From the NCBI GenBank assembly GCA_963773155.1, contig CAVZAB010000023.1:1-50860 (forward strand): a stretch of 50,860 bases of DNA. Reading direction: 5' to 3'. How positions within the stretch are numbered: the stretch's first letter is position 1; the number at the start of each line of letters is the position of its first letter. This stretch comes from CAVZAB01 sp963773155. Lineage in GTDB: Bacteria > Pseudomonadota > Alphaproteobacteria > Rhizobiales > Beijerinckiaceae. The notes beneath the pieces are model-generated. The model was not told where the DNA came from. It did no database searches and saw only the letters and a program-made list of their open reading frames with translations. The translations under genes and the position numbers were made by a program. Below, one piece after another: positions 25,374 through 34,289 of this stretch.

Positions 25374-27790
25374 ATGACCAGGCACCGACGCGCGAGCAGC
25401 GTGAAGCCAACCTCCAGGGGATGGGTTGCAAGAGGAAGCGGGTCGAGGACATCCGCTTTACGCAGGGCAAGGGCAATTACGTCGACGATCACAAAATGCC
25501 GCACATGCTCTACGGCGATTTTGTCCGTTCATCGCATGCCCACGCGCGGATCAAGTCAATCGATGCCTCGAAGGCGGAAAAGCTGCCGGGCGTCGTTGCG
25601 GTCATCACCGCCGAGACGCTTAAGACCGTCAATCTCGCCTGGATGCCGACGTTGGCCGGCGACGTCCAGATGGTGCTCGCTGACGGCAAGGTCCTGTTTC
25701 AGAACCAGGAAATTGCCTTTGTCATCGCCGAAGAGCGTTATATCGCGGCCGATGCGATCGAATTGGTCGAGGTGGAATACGAGGCTCTGCCGGTCGTCAT
25801 CGATCCGTTCAAGGCGATGGATCCCGACGCGCCGATTGTGCGCGAAGACATCAAGGACAAGATGGTCGGCGCGCACGGGCCGCGCAAACACCCGAACCAC
25901 ATCTTCAACTGGGAAGTCGGCGACAAGGATTTGACCGATGCCGCCTTCCGCAAGGCCGACGTGACGACCAAGGATTTGCTTTCCTATCAAAGAGTGCATC
26001 CCTCGCCCCTCGAGACCTGCCAGGCGATTGCCGCCTTCGACAAGATCAACGGGGAATTGACGCTTTGGGGGACGTTCCAGGCACCGCATGTGATCCGGAC
26101 CGTAGCCTCGCTGCTCTCGAAGATCCCGGAACACAAGATCCATGTGATTTCGCCCGATATCGGCGGCGGCTTCGGCAACAAGGTCGGAGCCTATCCCGGC
26201 TATATCTGCGCGATCGTCGCCTCGATCGTCACCGGCCGGCCGGTGAAATGGGTCGAGGATCGAATGGAAAATCTCTCGACCACCTCGTTTGCCCGCGATT
26301 ACCATATGACGGCCGAACTGGCGGCCAACAAGGACGGTAGGATCACCGCTCTTCGCGTCCACGTCCTCGCCGACCATGGTGGATTTGACGCTTGCGCCGA
26401 CCCGTCGAAATGGCCGGCAGGCTTCATGAATATCGTCACCGGCTCCTATGATATTCCGGTCGCGCATCTGAGCGTCGATGGTGTCTATACCAACAAGGCG
26501 CCGGGCGGGGTTGCCTATCGCTGCTCGTTCCGGGTCACGGAAGCCGCCTATTGCATCGAGCGCGCGATGGACATTCTGGCGCACAAGCTCGGCATGGATC
26601 CGGCGGCATTGCGCCTGAAGAACTTCATAAGGCGCGAGCAATTCCCCTACCAGTCGGCGCTCGGCTGGGAATATGATTCCGGCGATTATCACACGGCTAT
26701 GCACAAGGCGATGGCGGCAATCGATTATCCCGCTCTGCGAGCCGAGCAGAAGAAGAAACAGGAAGCCTTCAAGCGTGGTGAGACCCGGGAATTGATGGGA
26801 ATCGGCGTCTGCCATTTCACCGAAATTGTCGGTGCCGGACCCTCGAAGAATTGCGATATTCTCGGTATCGCCATGTTCGATTCCTGCGAGATCAGGCTGC
26901 ATCCGACGGGTGCGGCGATCGCCCGGATGGGCACGAAATCGCAGGGGCAGGGCCACGAGACGACGTGGGCGCAGATTATTGCGACCGAAATCGGCATTCC
27001 CGCCGACGACATTATGGTCGAGGAAGGCAATACCGATACCGCACCCTATGGTCTTGGCACCTACGGGTCGCGCTCGACGCCGGTGGCCGGCGCCGCCATT
27101 GCGATGGCCGCCCGCAAGATCAAGGCGAAAGCGCAGATGATCGCAGCCCATCTCCTTGAAGTGCACGAGGACGATCTCGACTGGGATGTCGACCGCTTCC
27201 AGGTCAAGGGCCTGCCCGAGCGCTTCAAGACTATGAAAGACATCGCCTGGGTTGCCTATCATGCGCCGCCGCCTGGCCTCGAACCTGGCCTTGAGGCGGT
27301 CAGCTATTACGACCCGCCGAACATGACCTATCCGTTCGGCGCCTATTTCTGCGTCATGGATATCGACCTCGACACCGGGGTGTCCAAGGTCCGACGCTTC
27401 TATGCGCTCGACGATTGCGGGACGCGGATCAACCCGATGATCATCGAGGGCCAAGTGCATGGCGGTCTCACCGAGGCCTTCGCGATCTCGATGGGTCAGG
27501 AGATCGCCTATGACGAGGACGGCAACGTCAAGGGCGCCTCGTTCATGGACTTCTTCATGCCGACTGCGGTCGAGACCCCGCATTGGGAGACCGATCACAC
27601 CGTTACGCCATCGCCGCATCATCCGATTGGCGCCAAAGGGGTTGGGGAGAGCCCGAATGTCGGCGGCGTGCCGGCCTTTTCGAATGCCGTCAATGACGCC
27701 TTCGCCTTTCTGGGCTCGGCCCATATCCAGATGCCGCATGATGCCTGGCGGGTCTGGAAGGCGGCCGAGAAACTGGGCTTGCAGGGGTAG
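25370..27790 (+). CDS. coxL: Aerobic carbon monoxide dehydrogenase, large (Mo-Cu) subunit, form I
   Basis: 806 residues from ATG overlapping the coxS stop (a longer open frame upstream is not coding). The active-site loop reads VAYRCSFR with Cys385, the residue that binds copper in the form I enzyme (Cys388 in Oligotropha). The loop AYRGAGR of the form II group is absent. The conserved GVGES glutamate is Glu760 (Glu763 in Oligotropha), the general base next to molybdenum. Motifs GGGFGNK, GQGHET and GTYGSRSTP contact the molybdopterin cytosine dinucleotide. The enzyme oxidises CO to CO2 with water. All key residues are intact, so a true CO dehydrogenase is predicted. Confidence 0.96.
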   Translation: MNDQAPTREQREANLQGMGCKRKRVEDIRFTQGKGNYVDDHKMPHMLYGDFVRSSHAHARIKSIDASKAEKLPGVVAVITAETLKTVNLAWMPTLAGDVQMVLADGKVLFQNQEIAFVIAEERYIAADAIELVEVEYEALPVVIDPFKAMDPDAPIVREDIKDKMVGAHGPRKHPNHIFNWEVGDKDLTDAAFRKADVTTKDLLSYQRVHPSPLETCQAIAAFDKINGELTLWGTFQAPHVIRTVASLLSKIPEHKIHVISPDIGGGFGNKVGAYPGYICAIVASIVTGRPVKWVEDRMENLSTTSFARDYHMTAELAANKDGRITALRVHVLADHGGFDACADPSKWPAGFMNIVTGSYDIPVAHLSVDGVYTNKAPGGVAYRCSFRVTEAAYCIERAMDILAHKLGMDPAALRLKNFIRREQFPYQSALGWEYDSGDYHTAMHKAMAAIDYPALRAEQKKKQEAFKRGETRELMGIGVCHFTEIVGAGPSKNCDILGIAMFDSCEIRLHPTGAAIARMGTKSQGQGHETTWAQIIATEIGIPADDIMVEEGNTDTAPYGLGTYGSRSTPVAGAAIAMAARKIKAKAQMIAAHLLEVHEDDLDWDVDRFQVKGLPERFKTMKDIAWVAYHAPPPGLEPGLEAVSYYDPPNMTYPFGAYFCVMDIDLDTGVSKVRRFYALDDCGTRINPMIIEGQVHGGLTEAFAISMGQEIAYDEDGNVKGASFMDFFMPTAVETPHWETDHTVTPSPHHPIGAKGVGESPNVGGVPAFSNAVNDAFAFLGSAHIQMPHDAWRVWKAAEKLGLQG

Positions 27791-27872
27791 ACATGGGGGC
27801 CTTTCAGGGTTTGCGGTTCGTTTCTGCCGTGCCCCCGCCGGCGCCCAATAGGGCGCCCAATAACGTGTCGCA

Positions 27873-28781
27873 ATGAGCATCGACCGGAGCACGATTGCGC
27901 GGCAGCTCGCGGAAACCGGCTATATCGCCGACCGGGAGCTCGCGACCGCGCTTTGGCTCATGGATTATCTGAAGCGGCCGTTGTTGATTGAAGGCGAGGC
28001 TGGAGTCGGCAAAACCGAAGTGGCCAAGGCGCTCGCTCTTGTTCATCGCTGCGAGTTGATCCGCCTGCAATGCTATGAGGGGCTCGATCAGAATGCGGCC
28101 CTTTATGAATGGAATTACCAGCGCCAGCTCCTCGCGATCCGGGCGCGCGAGCACGAGCGCGCTGCCGCGAAATCCGTCGAAGCGCATATTTTTTCTGAAA
28201 GTTTCCTGCTCGAGCGGCCTTTGCTTGCAGCGATCCGGCGGACCGAGCCGGTCGTGCTTTTGATTGACGAAATCGACAGAGCGGACGAGGAATTCGAGGC
28301 CTTTCTTCTGGAAATCTTGTCGGATTTCCAAGTGACGATCCCCGAACTCGGCACAATCAAAGCCACCTCCATTCCCCGCGTGGTGCTGACTTCGAATGGG
28401 ACACGGGAGATTTCGGACGCGCTGAGACGGCGCTGCCTCTACCATCATCTCGATTTCCCGGATGTCGACCGCGAGGCCGCGATCATCCTGGCAAGACTGC
28501 CGGGCGTCGAAGAGGGGCTTGCCCATGAGGTCGCCCGCCTCGTCCATGCGATCCGAAGAGAGGATCTGCGCAAGGTCCCGGGCGTCGCCGAGACACTCGA
28601 TTGGGCGCGCACACTGGCCGGGCTTGACCTGCACGGGGTCGCAGACGATCCCGAAGCGGTCTACGACACCTTGGCGTGTCTCTTGAAGACGCATGAGGAC
28701 CGCGCCAAATTGCGACCCGAAATAATCCGCCGGATGGTGGATGCGATCGGGCGGGAGGCGCCGTCGCCGGCGACCGTTTGA
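27873..28781 (+). CDS. coxD: CoxD, MoxR-type AAA+ ATPase for CO dehydrogenase maturation
   Basis: 302 residues. Walker A is GEAGVGKT (41-48), Walker B VVLLIDEIDRADEEF (127-141), and TSNGTREISDALRRRC supplies sensor 1 and the arginine finger. The family is MoxR AAA+. CoxD of Oligotropha is needed to insert sulfur and copper into the CoxL active site. It lies 82 bp after coxL and its last four bases overlap coxE (ATGA), the usual MoxR/VWA pairing. Confidence 0.92.
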   Translation: MSIDRSTIARQLAETGYIADRELATALWLMDYLKRPLLIEGEAGVGKTEVAKALALVHRCELIRLQCYEGLDQNAALYEWNYQRQLLAIRAREHERAAAKSVEAHIFSESFLLERPLLAAIRRTEPVVLLIDEIDRADEEFEAFLLEILSDFQVTIPELGTIKATSIPRVVLTSNGTREISDALRRRCLYHHLDFPDVDREAAIILARLPGVEEGLAHEVARLVHAIRREDLRKVPGVAETLDWARTLAGLDLHGVADDPEAVYDTLACLLKTHEDRAKLRPEIIRRMVDAIGREAPSPATV

Positions 28782-29947
28782 TGAGAGAGGCTGCAAGGCC
28801 CACGCAATTCGAGGCGATGCCGTCGCTCAGGCGCATGGCAGGCTTCATGGCAATGCTCAGGGACAATGGGTTTCGGGTGGGGTTGGCGGAAAGCCGGGAC
28901 GCGGCACAGGTTCTCGCGAGCCCGCTCGCTCGATCGTCCAGCTTGCTGCGGCAGGCCTTGAAGGCGTTGTGCTGCTCGACGCAGGGCGATTGGCTAGCTT
29001 TCGATCGGCTGTTCGATGCGTTCTTTCTTGGGGCTGGCGTCCGCCGGTTCGCGCGCGTGTCGGGACCGGGAAGCGCGGCCAACAAGGCGCAGCGGCGGCT
29101 CAGTGAGGGCGGTGCGCCGCGGCAGGGTGACGATCCGGACCGGGTCGAGCCCGGTCGCGACGGGGGCGATAATCCAGCCGACGGCCGCGGCGCTCTTCGG
29201 GAGGCTTCAACGGCCGAGACGATTGCGCGCAAGGACCTGCGCCGGATCGCCGACCCTGCCGAAATGCAAAGGGCGGTAGCGCTCGCCGAACGTCTTGCGA
29301 AAAGAATGCGGGCCCGGCTGACGCGCCGCGAACAAGTGCGGCTGCGAGGCAGGCGCATTGATCTGCGACGCACGATCCACAAGGCTGTGCCGCATGGCGG
29401 GGAACCGATCGAGCTCGCCTTCAGGCGGCGCAAGCCGAAGCCGCTGAAGCTCGTCGTTCTTCTCGATGCCTCCGGATCAATGGAGCTGTACACACCGTTT
29501 TTCGTGCGTTTCATGCACGGGGTGGTCGATGCTTTTCGTGAAGCCGAGACCTTCATTTTTCACACAAGGCTGGTGCATATTTCCTCCGCATTGCGCGACC
29601 GGGACGTGACCCGTGCGATCGATCGGATGAGCCTGATGGCGCAGGGGATCGGCGGCGGCACCAAAATTGGCGAGAGCCTTGCTGATTTCAACAAATGGCA
29701 TGCCAAGCGCGTCATCCATTCGCGGACCTGCATAATCATCATGTCGGATGGCTACGACACGGGCGTGCCGGGCCTGCTCAGTGCTGAGATGAAGAAATTG
29801 CGGCAGCGCTGCCGGCGGATTGTCTGGCTCAACCCGATGATTGCCTGGGAGGGCTATGCGCCCTCGGCGCGCGGCATGGCTGAGGCTCTGCCCTTTGTTG
29901 ATTTGTTTGCCCCGGCCCATTCGATCGAGAGTTCTCGCGTCGCTTGA
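28778..29947 (+). CDS. coxE: CoxE, von Willebrand factor A-domain protein
   Basis: 389 residues. The C-terminal half is a VWA domain with the MIDAS motif DASGS at 230-234 (LVVLLDASGSMELYTPFF) and later IIMSDGYDTG. The N-terminal part holds a helical region rich in Arg and Gly (RVSGPGSAANKAQRRLSEGG). It partners the CoxD ATPase during maturation of the Mo-Cu centre. The start overlaps coxD by 4 bp and coxF follows after a 24-bp gap, so coxDEF is one unit. Confidence 0.92.
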   Translation: MMREAARPTQFEAMPSLRRMAGFMAMLRDNGFRVGLAESRDAAQVLASPLARSSSLLRQALKALCCSTQGDWLAFDRLFDAFFLGAGVRRFARVSGPGSAANKAQRRLSEGGAPRQGDDPDRVEPGRDGGDNPADGRGALREASTAETIARKDLRRIADPAEMQRAVALAERLAKRMRARLTRREQVRLRGRRIDLRRTIHKAVPHGGEPIELAFRRRKPKPLKLVVLLDASGSMELYTPFFVRFMHGVVDAFREAETFIFHTRLVHISSALRDRDVTRAIDRMSLMAQGIGGGTKIGESLADFNKWHAKRVIHSRTCIIIMSDGYDTGVPGLLSAEMKKLRQRCRRIVWLNPMIAWEGYAPSARGMAEALPFVDLFAPAHSIESSRVA

Positions 29948-29971
29948 GCCCTATCTCGCGCGGATATGATC

Positions 29972-30802
29972 ATGAACGACAATTCCGGCATTTTCGGTCT
30001 CGCCTCGGCGCTCCATGCACAAGGCGAAGCCTATGCGCTTGCAACGGTCGTGCGCACCGTTTCGGCGACGCCCGCCAAGGCTGGCGCCAAGGCGGTGATC
30101 CGCCCGGACGGCACGATTTCGGAAGGCTGGATCGGCGGCGGTTGCGCGAAGGCCGCGGTGCTTAAGGCCGCGCGAGAGGCGATCGCCGACGGCAGGCCGC
30201 GGCTGGTGTCGGTGCAGCCTGCCGACCTTCTCGAAGGCCTGGGCGTGAAGGCCGGCGAGGAAAAAGACGGCATTCGCTTTGCCAAGAACATGTGCCCGAG
30301 CAAGGGAACGATTGACGTCTTTGTCGAACCCATATTGCCTCGGCCGGAACTCATTATTTGCGGTTCGAGCCCGGTTGCCGTTGCACTCGCTGATCTTGGG
30401 CCACGGTTAGGATTCTCAGCGACGATTTGCGCGCCGAAGGAGGAGCAGCAGGCCTTCAAAGAGGCTGATCGTCGGATTGAAGGCTATGCGCTCGAGGCGG
30501 GCAATGCCGGACAGCGCTATGTCGTTGTGGCAACGCAGGGGAGGGGTGACGAGGCGGCCCTGCGCGCGGCATTGACGAGCCGCTGCGACTATGTCGCCTT
30601 TGTGGGCTCGCGCAAGAAGTTCGCTGCTCTGCAAAACCAAATGATAGAGGGTGGGATTTCAGAGGATCGCTTTTCGGTGGTGAAAGCGCCGGCGGGTCTC
30701 GATCTCGGGGCGATCACGCCTGAGGAAATTGCCCTTTCGATCTTGGCCGAGATTGTCGAGCGGCGCAGGCACGGCCAAAGAGGCGTCCCGCCGTCGGCGT
30801 GA
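29972..30802 (+). CDS. coxF: CoxF, XdhC/CoxI-family maturation protein
   Basis: 276 residues from the ATG at 29972 (an ATG 6 bases earlier gives 278). The XdhC_CoxI domain shows AVIRPDGTISEGWIGGGCAKAAVLKAAREA at the start and an NAD-binding-like C-terminal part (PELIICGSSPVAVALADLGPRLGF, YVAFVGSRKKFAALQ). Such proteins carry or sulfurate the molybdenum cofactor before insertion. It is the last recognisable cox gene here; coxG, coxH, coxI and coxK of the Oligotropha cluster are not present in the following bases. Confidence 0.9.
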   Translation: MNDNSGIFGLASALHAQGEAYALATVVRTVSATPAKAGAKAVIRPDGTISEGWIGGGCAKAAVLKAAREAIADGRPRLVSVQPADLLEGLGVKAGEEKDGIRFAKNMCPSKGTIDVFVEPILPRPELIICGSSPVAVALADLGPRLGFSATICAPKEEQQAFKEADRRIEGYALEAGNAGQRYVVVATQGRGDEAALRAALTSRCDYVAFVGSRKKFAALQNQMIEGGISEDRFSVVKAPAGLDLGAITPEEIALSILAEIVERRRHGQRGVPPSA

Positions 30803-31425
30803 CAAAGCGTCGAAGCAAGTGTTGATTGAAAAATCGACGCTCGCTGCCTTCATGTTGGCACTATGCGTGGCAGCGCAATCCGAATTGATGACCCGATAAG
30901 CGAAACTCTCGGATTGGGCGACAGGGCCGCGGAGATTCGTGGCTTGCCCTATGACGGCACAGCTCTCTCCACAGAAGGCCGTCGACAGCGGTGCGATCGA
31001 GAAAGAGCCAGGCTTGGAAGGGCCCGCATGCACGGCCAAGATGCAGGGGCCGACGACAAGCCGGCTCGAGCCAAGCTTGAGGCTCGCGCCAGGGGCGCTG
31101 GTCTCGCCTGCCGGCGCGTAGCTTTCACTATACGTGGAGGGGCTTGCGAGCGATGAAACCTGGAGTGACGCGGCGAGAGCCCGCATGGACCCCGATAAGG
31201 GCCAACAGCAGCCGAGAATGCCGCCCTCGTCTGAGCTCCCAGAGAGTGTCGCCCTTGCACGTACCAGATCTGCGCGGTGCCAAGCGAATTCGCTCCATTG
31301 AGACAAATTCCAGCCGTCCCGGTCAAAGTGCGGGGGCATACGGACAAATCCTTCGCTTTGCTATAGGGTTAGTTTGTAACGTTGGGTTGAGCACCGCGTC
31401 CAGGCATGGCAAGGGGGAGGCTCAC
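30803..31425. other. Intergenic region after coxF, no gene recognised
   Basis: 623 bp between coxF and the FecR-like gene. Open frames exist on both strands but none shows a domain, a signal peptide or a ribosome site. An 8-bp inverted repeat (AGCGTCGA at 30806-30813, TCGACGCT at 30834-30841) just after coxF could be a weak 3' hairpin, without a T run. Confidence 0.5.
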
Positions 31426-32133
31426 ATGAAGACGGCGTTTCGGCATTTCGTGAGACGTCGTTGGTTGGCCGGCGGGGCCACGATCAATGTTCGAAGTGCC
31501 GGCAGGGCTGGCCTCTTCGCGGCGCTCGCCGGCTTCTTCCTCTTCGGCGCGACCAGCGTAGGCCTTGCCGGGGATATGGCTTATGTCGAATCGCTCACCG
31601 GCGAGGCGGCGCAATCGGTTGGCGGGCACGATAGCGATCTCGATCTTCTCGACGTCCTTGGCGAAGGTGCCGAACTCAAGGTCACCTCCGGCGAGTTAAG
31701 GCTTTGCCATTACGGCCTGCATCAATTTCTGACGGTCAAGGGGCCCTTCGAGGGGCTTCTCAGCCGAACAGGCATCACGGCGCAAAAAGGCGAGGCCGTT
31801 GCCGCGTCCGGCCAGAAGTGCACCGAACCGGTGGTATCGACCATCCAGGGCGGGGTAGCCTTTCGCAACCTCGGCCAGCCGCAGCGCGTTGCGTTGCGTC
31901 CGGCGATCAAGCTGTCGAATACTGGCAAAGTGGAAATTCGCAGCGCCATTTTGTCCGACAATGCGAGGCACCAAGAGGTCGCGACCTTTGACACCAACGT
32001 AGCGCGTCCGCAGCTTGAGGACGGCCACACCTATCAGCTCGTCCTCGAATTTGCTGACGGCAGCCAAAGGACAATTCTGCTGCGGGCGAGCGCCGGTTCG
32101 AGCGATATCGCCGTAATCGTCTCTGTCCGCTAA
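31426..32133 (+). CDS. Secreted FecR-like protein preceding the CHASE2 cyclase
   Basis: 235 residues from the ATG at 31426 with a clear AGGGGGAGG ribosome site. An N-terminal basic stretch and helix (LFAALAGFFLFGATSVGLA) export it. The mature part (VESLTGEAAQSVGGHDSDLDLLDVLGEG, then VTSGELRLCHYG) resembles the start of FecR beta-helix domains, in which a charged or marked surface is measured against a threshold. The resemblance is moderate, so the name is tentative. The stop is directly adjacent to the cyclase start (no gap), a common pairing that suggests the protein modulates the CHASE2 sensor in the periplasm. Confidence 0.65.
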   Translation: MKTAFRHFVRRRWLAGGATINVRSAGRAGLFAALAGFFLFGATSVGLAGDMAYVESLTGEAAQSVGGHDSDLDLLDVLGEGAELKVTSGELRLCHYGLHQFLTVKGPFEGLLSRTGITAQKGEAVAASGQKCTEPVVSTIQGGVAFRNLGQPQRVALRPAIKLSNTGKVEIRSAILSDNARHQEVATFDTNVARPQLEDGHTYQLVLEFADGSQRTILLRASAGSSDIAVIVSVR

Positions 32134-34284
32134 ATGGGCGCAGCCCTCGAGGGCGCAAAGGTCGAAGGTTTCGGCCGGCCGTGGCGAAGCCTTATCGCCA
32201 CATTGCTCATCGGCCTGGTTCTGACCGCTGTCGGCGGCCTTCTTGGCTATCGGAGCACTTTTGGCGGTCCCTTTCCGGCGCTCGGTGGGCCAAATGCCTT
32301 TCTCTATGATCTTGCTCTTCGCGCGTCGCAGCCCTGGCGTGCGCGGCTCCCCGAGGTTCCCGGCCTCTTCGTCGCCCTTGACGATGCGACGCTTGCACGG
32401 CCGGACTTCCAGGCGCTGCCTCGCGCGCTGTTCCAACCTGTCTGGGCCCGTCTGATCGATGGCCTTTTGGAGAAGGGCGCAAAGCGCGTCGGCTTCGACA
32501 TCGTCTTTGCCTATGCGGGGGCTGATTTCCACGTCGGCGCCTTTTCCCTTCCCGATTATGATCGCGGCCTGGTCAATTCCTTGGCGCGCGGGCGGGACCG
32601 GATTGTGCTTGGCCGCTATCCCGGTCTTGCGCCTGCGCCAGCCTTTGCCAAGGCGGTTGGCCAAGCGCATATCGGCGTTCTCGACGTGCAGATCGAATCG
32701 GATGGGCGGGTGCGGAGCATGGCGCCGCTTGCGCGCCTGCCCGACGGGCGTCTTGCTTTCGGTTTCGCCGGGCTTGCCGCGGGCCTGCCGCCGCGGGCAC
32801 TCAGCGAGAGCGAGCGTCTGTTAGTGAGCCCGAACGCGCCGGTGAGCGACGTGCCAACCTATTCGATGGGCATATTGCTCGATTGTCTATCCGACCCGAA
32901 AATGGGGGACATTGTGCATGCCGCGATCGAGGGCCGGATCGTCGTCGTCGGCACCGCCGTCGTTGGCGAGGACGAGCACCGAGGCCCGACCCGGTATCTG
33001 GGCCCAGGTCTTGCCCGTTCGTCCGAAGGGTCCTGTTCGCCGGTGGTCGGGGCCTTTGCCGGTCCTGAGCCCGATCTCGTCCCCGGCGCTCTCTTGCAAT
33101 TGTCGGCCATTCGCTCGGCGATGGGGACAAACCCCGTGCGGCTCGCCGATCCCTGGTTGCGGGCAATCCTCGGCGCATTTCTCGCTTTTGTCTTTTCGCT
33201 GCTCGCGCTGCGCGATCGCGCGGCCTGGCGCATTGCCGCACCGAGCGCTGACGGGCGCTGGTCGCAAATCTTCGATCTCGCCAGAACCTCGCTTGTCGGC
33301 ATTTTGGCGCCGGCTTTGGCCGGATTTGCCTTATCTGTAATAGGTTTGAGCTTTTTCGATCTTTGGGTGCCGTTGGGCTATCCGATCGTTCTCACCTGTC
33401 TCGGCTTTGTCTCGATCGTCGGAGTGCGGGCCGCGCGCCACCGCCTGTTATTCCGGCGCCTGTATCAGACCGCGGGGCGCTACCTGCCGCCGGCGCGGCT
33501 GTCGGATCTAGCGAGGGCCGGCTTTACCGACAATCCGGAGGGGCAGGAGCGGGAAGTCTCGATACTGCTCGCCGATCTTGCTGGTTTCACAGCCTTTTCG
33601 AACGATCCGGAGCGACGAGCGGCCGAAGTGGTGCAAGTCGCCAATGCCTATTTTGGCATGATGCAGCGGGTCATCGATCGGTATGAGGGCTGCAGCGACA
33701 AGTTTCTTGGCGATGCCGTTCTCGCCTTCTGGAACGGCCTGTCGGCGGAGCCAGACCATGCGCTGAGAGCGGTCTTGGCGGCGCGTGACATTTTGCGTGA
33801 TATCGAGACGTGCGCACTTCAGCCAAAGCTTGGGGTGCGGGCCGTCGTGTGCACGGGTCGCGTCTATGTCGGCGATCTCGGTGCCAAGGAACGACGGAAC
33901 TTCACGATCATTGGTCCGGCCGTCAATGAGACCTTTCGCCTGGAGAAGCTCCCCGATCTCTACGGGCTGCCGCTCCTCGTTGCCGCGGCAACGGTCGAGG
34001 CGGTTCGGGCATTTACGGAAGGGGCGGGCGAAGGTCTCGGTGACAGCGTCTTCGTTCGGGTCGACGACGTCGCGCTGAAGGGTTTCGAGGGAAAGCGAGC
34101 CGTCTACGCCCTGGTGCCAGGCGACGATCCAGGGCTCGAGGCCTTCATGGCCGCGCGCAGGGCGCTCGATTTCGGGGCCTTTGAAGAGGCACGGCAAGGC
34201 TTAACGCGGGTCGATTGCGGACTATTGCAGGCTGCCGCCAAGGCCATAGTGGCAGACCTGCCAGCTAGCCGGGACGCCGGCTGA
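32134..34284 (+). CDS. CHASE2-domain class III adenylate/guanylate cyclase
   Basis: 716 residues. An N-terminal helix (about 20-40) is followed by a periplasmic CHASE2 domain (FLYDLALRASQPWRARLPEVP, KRVGFDIVFA, VVVGTAVVGEDEH), two or three helices near 345-435, and a C-terminal class III cyclase domain. The metal-binding aspartates are D481 (SILLADLAGFTAFSN) and D527 (KFLGDAVLAFWNG), 46 residues apart as expected. It would make cAMP or cGMP in response to an extracytoplasmic signal; base specificity is not clear. Its stop is 5 bp from the stop of the oppositely oriented TPR-caspase gene, so transcripts converge here. Confidence 0.87.
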   Translation: MGAALEGAKVEGFGRPWRSLIATLLIGLVLTAVGGLLGYRSTFGGPFPALGGPNAFLYDLALRASQPWRARLPEVPGLFVALDDATLARPDFQALPRALFQPVWARLIDGLLEKGAKRVGFDIVFAYAGADFHVGAFSLPDYDRGLVNSLARGRDRIVLGRYPGLAPAPAFAKAVGQAHIGVLDVQIESDGRVRSMAPLARLPDGRLAFGFAGLAAGLPPRALSESERLLVSPNAPVSDVPTYSMGILLDCLSDPKMGDIVHAAIEGRIVVVGTAVVGEDEHRGPTRYLGPGLARSSEGSCSPVVGAFAGPEPDLVPGALLQLSAIRSAMGTNPVRLADPWLRAILGAFLAFVFSLLALRDRAAWRIAAPSADGRWSQIFDLARTSLVGILAPALAGFALSVIGLSFFDLWVPLGYPIVLTCLGFVSIVGVRAARHRLLFRRLYQTAGRYLPPARLSDLARAGFTDNPEGQEREVSILLADLAGFTAFSNDPERRAAEVVQVANAYFGMMQRVIDRYEGCSDKFLGDAVLAFWNGLSAEPDHALRAVLAARDILRDIETCALQPKLGVRAVVCTGRVYVGDLGAKERRNFTIIGPAVNETFRLEKLPDLYGLPLLVAAATVEAVRAFTEGAGEGLGDSVFVRVDDVALKGFEGKRAVYALVPGDDPGLEAFMAARRALDFGAFEEARQGLTRVDCGLLQAAAKAIVADLPASRDAG

Positions 34285-34289
34285 CCGGC

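Noticed and set aside
25556..27892. A 778-codon open frame antisense to coxL
   Set aside because: It mirrors coxL codon positions, is Arg/Gly/His-rich and has no domain; such antisense frames are expected in GC-rich coding DNA. CoxL on the other strand is certain.
30659..31339. A 226-codon minus-strand open frame after coxF
   Set aside because: It overlaps the certain coxF 3' end, has no ribosome site, domain or helix pattern, and its composition looks random.
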